From an uncultured Lachnospiraceae bacterium (GTDB lineage: Bacteria > Bacillota_A > Clostridia > Lachnospirales > Lachnospiraceae): a stretch of DNA of 23,328 bases. This document shows, one piece after another, positions 18,186-23,328 of the stretch. A model generated the notes under the pieces. That model worked only from the letters and a program-made list of their open reading frames with translations, had not been told where the DNA came from and ran no database searches. Where the stretch lies: assembly GCA_902801585.1 (NCBI GenBank), contig CADCIU010000044.1, forward strand, positions 1 to 23,328. The letters are read 5' to 3'. How positions within the stretch are numbered: position 1 is the stretch's first letter; each line of letters starts with the position of its first letter. The translations under genes and the position numbers were made by a program.

Positions 18186-18698
18186 ATGATTAAATCAAGA
18201 AAAATGAAGAGTATCATTTTCTGCCTGGTCACTACTTTGATGTTGTCCATGGCTTTGACAGCCTGTGGAAATAAGAAAGAAAGCTCAGAAAAACCGGATG
18301 AAACCGTCGAATTGCAGACGGATGCTCAGCAGGAATCTTCAGGATCATCTATTGATCTTTCTGACATCAAGATTGATTACAAGACTTCCGAACTTTATAG
18401 CAAAGAAGATATGGATGCGGCGATCAAACTGATCGTTGAGGAATTTAATACCTGGGAAGGCTGCACTCTCTATGATATCAGTTATACTGACGATCAGAAC
18501 TGTACTGATAACCTCAGTCATATCAACGAACTCTCAGATGATAAGCAGTATGATGAATGTATCATCTTTGTCAGTAATTTCCATTCTCCCAAGGAGGGAG
18601 GCGGCGCCTGGGAGCCGGACTATGATTATGAGAATTGGATGTGGCTACTGGGAAGAGTCAAAGGCGAAAACTGGGATCTTTTGGACTGGGGATATTAA
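18186..18698 (+). CDS. small lipoprotein of unknown function
   Basis: The protein is 170 residues from the ATG at 18186, which has GGAGG 5-6 bases upstream. The frame is open back into rsmG, but that part is a shadow. A lipoprotein signal peptide is clear: basic MIKSRKMK, hydrophobic stretch, lipobox LTAC with the acylated cysteine at C27. It would be anchored to the outer face of the cytoplasmic membrane. A polar Ser/Glu-rich linker (28-60) follows. The roughly 100-residue domain has the segments SKEDMDAAIKLIVEEF, EGCTLYDI, DECIIFVSNFHSPKEGGGAW and ENWDLLDWGY. I recall similar domains in clostridial secreted or lipoproteins but know no function. It interrupts the common rsmG-parA adjacency. 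A small palindrome (AGCGC-AAA-GCGCT) lies just before its ribosome site. Confidence 0.85.
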   Translation: MIKSRKMKSIIFCLVTTLMLSMALTACGNKKESSEKPDETVELQTDAQQESSGSSIDLSDIKIDYKTSELYSKEDMDAAIKLIVEEFNTWEGCTLYDISYTDDQNCTDNLSHINELSDDKQYDECIIFVSNFHSPKEGGGAWEPDYDYENWMWLLGRVKGENWDLLDWGY

Positions 18699-18758
18699 CT
18701 CAGGTGGGAAGTTTTCCACTAAATCAGATGCACTCATGCGGAATGGAATGATTAAGTT

Positions 18759-19529
18759 ATGGGAAAGATTATAGCAGTTGCAAACCAAAAAGGCGGCGTC
18801 GGCAAGACGACCACAGCGATAAACTTATCTGCTGCTCTTGCGCAGGAAGGCAAGAAGATCCTTGTAGTGGACATCGATCCACAGGGAAACTGCACCAGCG
18901 GATTCGGCATTGACAAGAATAAGCAGGAAAATACAGTCTATGAACTTCTTCTCGATGACTGCACGATCAATGAATGTATCATCAGAGGAATCATGGAAGG
19001 AATCGATCTGATCGCGGCCAATGTCAATCTGGCAGCCTCGGAGATCGAGCTGATAGGAATTCAAAGAAAAGAATTTATTCTAAGAGATGCTTTGGACTAT
19101 GTAAAGGACGATTACGACTATATTATTATGGACTGTCCTCCTTCACTCAATATTTTGACAGTCAATGCTATGGTGGCGGCGGATTCCGTGATCGTGCCGA
19201 TTCAGTGTGAATACTATGCACTGGAGGGACTCAGCCAGCTGATTCACACGATCAATCTGGTAAAGTCCAGACTCAACAGGAAGCTGGATATAGAGGGAAT
19301 TGTGTTCACGATGTTTGACGCAAGGACGAATCTCTCGGCGCAGGTCGTTGAGAACGTAAAGGAACATGTGGAACAGCACATCTATGAGACTGTTATTCCC
19401 AGAAACATCCGTCTGGCGGAGGCGCCCAGCTATGGGGAACCGATCACAGTGTATGACAAGAAGTCATCCGGAGCGGAGGCTTACAGAGCCCTTGCCAAAG
19501 AAGTGATCAAAAAAGACTCGAACGAATAA
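18759..19529 (+). CDS. parA: chromosome-partitioning ATPase ParA (Soj)
   Basis: This is a dimerising ATPase that binds DNA non-specifically. It works with ParB-parS in origin segregation and, in Bacillus, controls DnaA. The protein is 256 residues. The deviant Walker A motif KGGVGKTT (11-18) with its signature lysine K11, the ATPase motif VVDIDPQGN and Walker B IIMDCPP are all present. It also has the family segment PIQCEYYALEGLSQL and C-terminal IPRNIRLAEAPSYGEPI. The short form without an N-terminal HTH is the chromosomal (Soj) type. The ATG has a poor ribosome site (GGAATG further upstream). It is separated from the lipoprotein gene by 60 bases and from parB by about 30. Confidence 0.96.
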   Translation: MGKIIAVANQKGGVGKTTTAINLSAALAQEGKKILVVDIDPQGNCTSGFGIDKNKQENTVYELLLDDCTINECIIRGIMEGIDLIAANVNLAASEIELIGIQRKEFILRDALDYVKDDYDYIIMDCPPSLNILTVNAMVAADSVIVPIQCEYYALEGLSQLIHTINLVKSRLNRKLDIEGIVFTMFDARTNLSAQVVENVKEHVEQHIYETVIPRNIRLAEAPSYGEPITVYDKKSSGAEAYRALAKEVIKKDSNE

Positions 19530-19559
19530 AAACATCAGTACAGAGGGGTGAATGAGAGA

Positions 19560-20681
19560 ATGGCGAGAAAACACGGCGGTTTAGGGAGAGGTCTGGACGC
19601 CTTGATCCCAATGAGGGAAGAAGTAGAAAAAGCGATGAAGTCGGCAGAATCAGACAGTGTCGAGATTCTGTTTGCTGATGATGAGGAAGATTCTGAAAGC
19701 TCTTATCCGACCATAGTTCCGGAAGTTAAAGAAAAAGAAGATGTTTCACGCAAGACGGAAGAAAATGTTTCACGTGAAACATTTGAAGAAAAACCTGAAA
19801 TAATTGAACAGAGTTCTGAGGAAGATAAGAAAGAAGAAAAGAAAAAGGAAGAAAAGTCCTCCGATCATTTAAAAAATGCAGTTATCGTAAGAATCTCCGA
19901 GGTAGAACCTAACAGAGAACAGCCCAGAAAGAAATTTGACGACGAGAAGCTGGAGGAACTCTCAGAATCCATAAAGACCTATGGATTATTGCAGCCAATC
20001 CTGGTGCAAAAGAGAGACGGCTATTACGAGATCATTGCCGGCGAGAGGCGCTGGAGAGCTGCACTCAAGGCAGGACTGAAAGAGATTCCCGTAATTGTTC
20101 GAGATTATACGGAAAAAGAAATTCTGGAGCTGTCGCTTGTCGAGAATATTCAGAGAGAGAATTTAAATCCCATTGAAGAAGCGAGAGCCTATAAGCGTCT
20201 GATGGATGAGTTCGGTCTCAGTCAGGAAGAAGTGGCGCAGCGGGTTTCCAAGAGTCGGTCGGCAGTGGCAAATTCACTCAGGCTTCTGAAGTTAGAAGAT
20301 AATGTTCAGAAGATGGTGATCGAAGGTCAGATCACAATGGGACATGCCAGAGCTCTCCTTCCACTTGAGATTCCTGTGGAGCAGCTGAAGACGGCGCAGG
20401 AAATCGTGGAGAAGCAGCTCAGTGTCCGCGAGACGGAAAAGAAGGTCAAGGAGATTCTCAGCAGCGGAAAGAAGCCGGAAGTCGAAGTTACAAAGACTCA
20501 GCAGCAGGAAGAAGATCCCAGTATCGCAGTCATCTATAAACAGATCGAGGAGAGACTTCAGCAGACACTTCATACCAAGGTTTCTATACAGAGAAAGAGA
20601 AACGGGCACGGTAAGCTCTTGATCGATTTTTATAATAGCGATGACCTTGAGAAAATTATAGATAAGCTGACAGACCGCTGA
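19560..20681 (+). CDS. parB: chromosome-partitioning CTPase ParB (Spo0J)
   Basis: ParB loads at parS, slides as a CTP-bound clamp and recruits SMC. The protein is 373 residues from the ATG at 19560, chosen because the family begins M-A-(R/K)-K-x-G-L-G-(K/R)-G-L-D-A-L-I; a GTG at 19548 lies on top of the purine-rich ribosome site. The N-terminal ParA-stimulating peptide GLGRGLDALI is followed by an unusually long acidic, Lys/Glu-rich linker (about 20-105). The CTP-binding domain then carries GERRWRAA (161-168) and ENIQRENL (195-202). A helix-turn-helix follows (SQEEVAQRVSKSRSAVANSL), then a C-terminal dimerisation domain. A perfect parS site lies in the linker region (19766-19781), read as VSRET, with a degenerate copy 24 bases before it (DVSRKT). 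Confidence 0.96.
   Translation: MARKHGGLGRGLDALIPMREEVEKAMKSAESDSVEILFADDEEDSESSYPTIVPEVKEKEDVSRKTEENVSRETFEEKPEIIEQSSEEDKKEEKKKEEKSSDHLKNAVIVRISEVEPNREQPRKKFDDEKLEELSESIKTYGLLQPILVQKRDGYYEIIAGERRWRAALKAGLKEIPVIVRDYTEKEILELSLVENIQRENLNPIEEARAYKRLMDEFGLSQEEVAQRVSKSRSAVANSLRLLKLEDNVQKMVIEGQITMGHARALLPLEIPVEQLKTAQEIVEKQLSVRETEKKVKEILSSGKKPEVEVTKTQQQEEDPSIAVIYKQIEERLQQTLHTKVSIQRKRNGHGKLLIDFYNSDDLEKIIDKLTDR
19766..19781. promoter_or_regulatory. parS: parS centromere site 2 (inside parB)
   Basis: TGTTTCACGTGAAACA, the perfect 16-bp parS palindrome, lies within parB codons for V-S-R-E-T. A degenerate match (TGTTTCACGCAAGACG, 12 of 16 positions) starts at 19742 and encodes VSRKT. Confidence 0.95.
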
Positions 20682-20725
20682 TACAAGGTAAAAGTATAAA
20701 TATATTAGGAAATTTATTAGAAACA

Positions 20726-20734
20726 TGTTATAAT
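20726..20734 (+). promoter_or_regulatory. candidate extended -10 promoter for serS
   Basis: TGTTATAAT is a perfect extended -10 element 53 bases before the serS start. The -35 region at the usual distance (TTAGGA) is poor, which extended -10 promoters tolerate. The 105-base parB-serS gap is too short for a T-box leader. Confidence 0.55.
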
Positions 20735-20786
20735 ATGGCGCGCAGTAATGCAGTAAAAAAAGCCGGAAAAAGAAAGGTGACAGAAA

Positions 20787-22091
20787 ATGATTGATGTTAA
20801 GTTTTTGAGAGAAAATCCGGAGATCGTCAAAGAGAATATTCGCAAAAAGTTTCAGGATGTGAAACTTCCCCTTGTCGACGAAGTAATTGAATATGATGAG
20901 AAGAGCCGCACTGCTCAGGGTGAGGCGGACCAGATCCGTGCAGAGAGAAAGAAACTCTCTAAAGAGATTGGCAAACTGATGGGACAGGCCAAAAAAGACC
21001 CTTCCAAGATGGCGGAAGTCGATGCGGTCAAGGCAAAGGTCAATGAGATGGCAGAGCGCCTCGAGCAGCTCGATGCCATTAAGAAAGAAGCAGACGAGAT
21101 CGTCCTCAAGGATATGATGGTGATCCCGAATATCATAGATCCTTCTGTTCCGATCGGTCCCGACGATTCTCACAACGTTGAGATCCAGAAATACGGCGAG
21201 CCTGTCGTTCCGGATTTTGATATTCCTTATCATACCGATATCATGGATACCTTCGACGGTATTGATCTGGACAGCGCAGGCCGCGTATCCGGTAATGGCT
21301 TCTACTATCTGATGGGTGACATCGCAAGACTCCATTCCGCAGTTCTCTCCTATGCAAGAGACTTCATGATCGGAAAAGGCTTCAACTATCATATTCCGCC
21401 TTTCATGATCCGCAGTGCCGTTGTTTCCGGCGTTATGTCCTTTGCGGAGATGGATGCGATGATGTACAAGATTGAGGGCGAAGACCTTTACCTCATCGGC
21501 ACATCCGAGCATTCCATGATCGGCAAGTTCATCGACCAGATCATTCCCGAAGAGAAGCTCCCTCAGACACTCACCAGCTACAGCCCCTGCTTCCGCAAGG
21601 AGAAAGGTGCTCACGGCATCGAGGAGCGCGGCGTCTACAGGATCCACCAGTTCGAGAAACAGGAAATGATCGTTGTCTGCAAACCCGAAGAATCCATGGA
21701 ATGGTATGACAAGCTGTGGAGCTACACAGTTGAGATCTTCCGCAGCATGGATATTCCGGTCAGGACTCTTGAGTGCTGCTCCGGCGACCTGGCTGACCTC
21801 AAGGTCAAATCCTGCGACGTGGAGGCATGGTCTCCCAGACAGAAGAAATACTTCGAAGTCGGCAGCTGCTCCAACCTCGGCGACGCACAGGCGAGACGCC
21901 TTAAAATCCGTGTGAACGGCGCTGACGGCAAGAAGTATCTTGCACACACACTTAACAACACTGTAGTGGCATCTCCCAGAATGCTGATCGCGTTCCTTGA
22001 GAACAATCTGCAGGCAGACGGATCCGTGAAGATTCCGGTTGCTCTTCGTCCTTACATGGGCGGTATGGAAGTGATGATGCCCAAACACTGA
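20787..22091 (+). CDS. serS: seryl-tRNA synthetase
   Basis: SerRS charges tRNA-Ser (and tRNA-Sec) with serine. The protein is 434 residues, normal length. The N-terminal antiparallel coiled coil (about 28-105) is the arm that grips the long variable arm of tRNA-Ser. The class II catalytic core follows: GTSEHS (238-243), motif 2 SPCFRKEKGAHGIEERGVYRIHQFEK (266-291, with R270 and R281), CSGDLADLK, and motif 3 with R398 and FLENNLQADGSV, ending RPYMGG. Several positions depart from the commonest bacterial sequence: TSE instead of TAE, and SPRMLIAFLEN where GRTLVAVLEN is usual. This looks like a distinct clade rather than a damaged gene, since all class II arginines remain. AAAGGTGA precedes the ATG. 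Confidence 0.95.
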   Translation: MIDVKFLRENPEIVKENIRKKFQDVKLPLVDEVIEYDEKSRTAQGEADQIRAERKKLSKEIGKLMGQAKKDPSKMAEVDAVKAKVNEMAERLEQLDAIKKEADEIVLKDMMVIPNIIDPSVPIGPDDSHNVEIQKYGEPVVPDFDIPYHTDIMDTFDGIDLDSAGRVSGNGFYYLMGDIARLHSAVLSYARDFMIGKGFNYHIPPFMIRSAVVSGVMSFAEMDAMMYKIEGEDLYLIGTSEHSMIGKFIDQIIPEEKLPQTLTSYSPCFRKEKGAHGIEERGVYRIHQFEKQEMIVVCKPEESMEWYDKLWSYTVEIFRSMDIPVRTLECCSGDLADLKVKSCDVEAWSPRQKKYFEVGSCSNLGDAQARRLKIRVNGADGKKYLAHTLNNTVVASPRMLIAFLENNLQADGSVKIPVALRPYMGGMEVMMPKH

Positions 22092-22093
22092 TA

Positions 22094-22173
22094 TGATGCA
22101 CACGCGTGCGAATAGGAAGATGTTGCCTTACAGGCAACCGCACGCGGCGCAGCGGCTTGCGATGCAAGCTTTG
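22094..22173 (+). repeat. GC-rich structured intergenic repeat, copy D
   Basis: This full copy begins 3 bases after the serS stop. The outer stem CGCGTGCG/CGCACGCG encloses AATAGGAAGAT and GTTGCC-TTACA-GGCAAC. The last hairpin reads GCTTGC-GAT-GCAAGC where copies A and C have GCTCGC/GCGAGC, a paired C-G to T-A change. It ends 33 bases before the next gene and would be transcribed between serS and that gene. Confidence 0.86.
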
Positions 22174-22206
22174 AATCTAGAACATATGTTTGGTTAGAGG
22201 TATATT

Positions 22207-23118
22207 TTGCACAAATACTTCAGGGCGGTCGGGTTTTCAGAGCCAATGAAGGCCCGCGATACATACAACTTGATAGATGATGTGCTGGAGAAAGCCGAGC
22301 ACAGATCTTATATCACAGATCCGTCAGATGAAGACGCCATGCTGGCCGAGCTTCGAATCGATTACGGAAATGGGTATGGGATCTGTGCCGTCGGCGTGTT
22401 CGATGAAGACAATGAATTCAGCGGTGAAGCGCTCTTTCCCTATTTTATCAGCGAGTCCGTCAGTTCCATTGAGCAGGTGAGCGTGGAAGAGCGGATCGAA
22501 GGGCACACATATGCTGGCGTTGTGGATGACCTGAGTGTTGGCACGACGCTGATCTTCCGTCTGATCAATTCGGTCGAGTTCCTCAAATATGGCGCTCCGC
22601 AGATGGAGCGGATCCCCGGGACGTCTGTCTGTCTCTCCGGTCTGTGCATAAACGGAACAGTGATGCTGCCGATCCTCAAGACAGAAGAGGAGATTGAGGA
22701 CTCGAGAGAGAAAGAGATGGCGCGCCGCAATCTGATGAATATGGCGCGCAGCGGCGACGAAGACGCCATGAAGAATCTCACCATGCAGGACATGGATATG
22801 TACGCGGTGATCATGGATAAGCTGCAGGAGGACGATATATACACTATCGTGGACTCCACTTTCATGCCCACCGGCGTGGAGTGCGACTTGTACTCGGTAC
22901 TTGGTGAGATCGATAAATGTCTCATCACTGAGAACCCGATCACTAAAGAGAAGATCTGGATCCTGACAGTCATGTGCGGAGACCTTCTGTTCAAAGTCTG
23001 CATCAACGACAAGGATTTATTTGGGGAGCCTGCTCCCGGCAGAAGATTCAAAGGCGTTGTCTGGATGCAGGGGATCATCAATTTCCCTGACGACAGTTTA
23101 ACATTTGAGGATCTCTGA
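22207..23118 (+). CDS. DUF3881-like protein of unknown function
   Basis: The protein is 303 residues with no signal peptide or membrane segment, so it is cytosolic. It starts at a TTG, supported by AGAGG 6 bases upstream and by the N-terminus MHKYFRAVGFS. That N-terminus resembles the opening (MHKYLRAIGFS-type) of the DUF3881 family as I remember it from Lachnospiraceae. It has several acidic stretches, a central segment LIFRLINSVEFLKYG, and a C-terminal half with EKIWILTVMCGDLLFKVCIN and GRRFKGVVWMQG. I see no catalytic motif. It follows serS with the structured repeat in between and may share its transcript. Family name is from memory and moderately sure; the gene itself is certain. Confidence 0.8.
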   Translation: MHKYFRAVGFSEPMKARDTYNLIDDVLEKAEHRSYITDPSDEDAMLAELRIDYGNGYGICAVGVFDEDNEFSGEALFPYFISESVSSIEQVSVEERIEGHTYAGVVDDLSVGTTLIFRLINSVEFLKYGAPQMERIPGTSVCLSGLCINGTVMLPILKTEEEIEDSREKEMARRNLMNMARSGDEDAMKNLTMQDMDMYAVIMDKLQEDDIYTIVDSTFMPTGVECDLYSVLGEIDKCLITENPITKEKIWILTVMCGDLLFKVCINDKDLFGEPAPGRRFKGVVWMQGIINFPDDSLTFEDL

Positions 23119-23186
23119 TGATTTTGACAGGAGAATGAAACGGAAAAAGCTTTGCAAATAAGTCTTCCATATTTTGAAAAAAAGTG

Positions 23187-23223
23187 TATAATAATAATGT
23201 TCTGAACTTATAAGTTCAGAACA
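23187..23223 (+). promoter_or_regulatory. -10 box and 26-bp perfect palindrome before tRNA-Arg
   Basis: A consensus TATAAT (23187-23192) is followed 5 bases later by TGTTCTGAACTTA (23198-23210) and its exact reverse complement (23211-23223). The -35 region is weak. The palindrome falls at or just after the expected transcription start of the tRNA gene. It could be an operator, a 5' leader hairpin, or a terminator of the upstream gene, although the T-tract after it (TCATATTTG) is poor. Confidence 0.6.
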
Positions 23224-23231
23224 TCATATTT

Positions 23232-23305
23232 GTCTGCGTAGCTCAGTTGGATAGAGCGACCGCCTCCTAAGCGGTAGGTCGGGTGTTCGAGTCACCTCGC
23301 GGACG
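23232..23305 (+). tRNA. tRNA-Arg (anticodon CCT)
   Basis: A complete cloverleaf is present: acceptor GTCTGCG/CGCGGAC (with one G-T pair), D-arm GCTCAGTTGGATAGAGC, anticodon stem ACCGC/GCGGT with loop CTCCTAA giving anticodon CCT, and a T-arm GGGTG-TTCGAGT-CACCT with TTCGA. The discriminator base is G at 23305. The 3' CCA is not encoded and must be added enzymatically. It reads AGG codons, which are frequent in this window's genes. Confidence 0.95.
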
Positions 23306-23328
23306 CGCATTGGCCGGGGCTGGAAAGC

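Noticed and set aside
20682..20786. T-box leader before serS
   Set aside because: Only 105 bases are available and no T-box core or specifier hairpin is visible.
20292..22103. 603-codon minus-strand open frame
   Set aside because: Antisense to parB and serS, both complete and conserved; no domain seen.
9771..22173. CRISPR array
   Set aside because: The repeated units are kilobases apart, contain internal hairpins, and lack regular spacers; no cas genes.
23135..23161. Eight-codon frame MKRKKLCK after the DUF3881-like gene
   Set aside because: Too short, ribosome site too close, no evidence of a leader peptide role.
23306..23328. Integrated element at the tRNA-Arg 3' end
   Set aside because: tRNA genes are common integration sites, but only 23 bases follow and no att duplication or integrase can be seen.

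Overview
The window is the chromosomal replication-origin neighbourhood of a low-to-mid GC Firmicute. It most probably comes from a member of the Clostridia close to Lachnospiraceae. I base this on gene order (dnaA-dnaN-S4-recF-gyrB-gyrA running one way, rpmH-rnpA-yidD-yidC-jag-mnmE-mnmG-rsmG-parA-parB the other), consensus TTATCCACA DnaA boxes, AGGAGG-type ribosome binding sites, a YidC without the usual groove arginine, a SerRS with unusual motifs, and a DUF3881-like gene next to serS. Species cannot be named from the sequence alone.

Layout. Positions 1-466 (minus) hold two tandem small FeoA-type genes, the first cut by the window edge, behind a strong promoter whose -35 box lies inside a perfect inverted repeat. 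Positions 727-9437 (minus) hold the replication block read as dnaA, dnaN, a small S4-domain gene, recF, gyrB and gyrA, closed by a strong hairpin terminator. The dnaA-dnaN gap carries DnaA boxes followed by triplets resembling the Bacillus origin unwinding module. The region before dnaA carries a second cluster of at least four perfect boxes. From 10081 on the plus strand come rpmH, rnpA, yidD, yidC and jag (ribosomal protein L34, RNase P protein, membrane-insertion factors and an RNA-binding protein). Next are mnmE and mnmG (tRNA wobble-uridine modification), rsmG (16S rRNA methylation), a small lipoprotein gene, parA and parB (chromosome segregation), serS, a DUF3881-like gene and a tRNA-Arg(CCT). 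Both arms run away from the origin, so transcription is co-directional with replication.

Two perfect 16-bp parS sites lie in this window, one inside rsmG and one inside parB. Both are read in the same frame as the peptide VSRET, so the segregation machinery and its DNA target are encoded together beside oriC.

The genes are mostly core housekeeping. The least expected material is between them. One family is a GC-rich repeat of about 80 bp (three full copies and one shortened copy) that can fold into two hairpin domains, with paired base changes between copies. The other is a 164-165 bp MITE-like element in two copies, with terminal inverted repeats, an internal long hairpin that also covaries, and for one copy an exact 6-bp flanking direct repeat. 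These are the best candidates for something not well described. I did not find an unknown multi-gene system.
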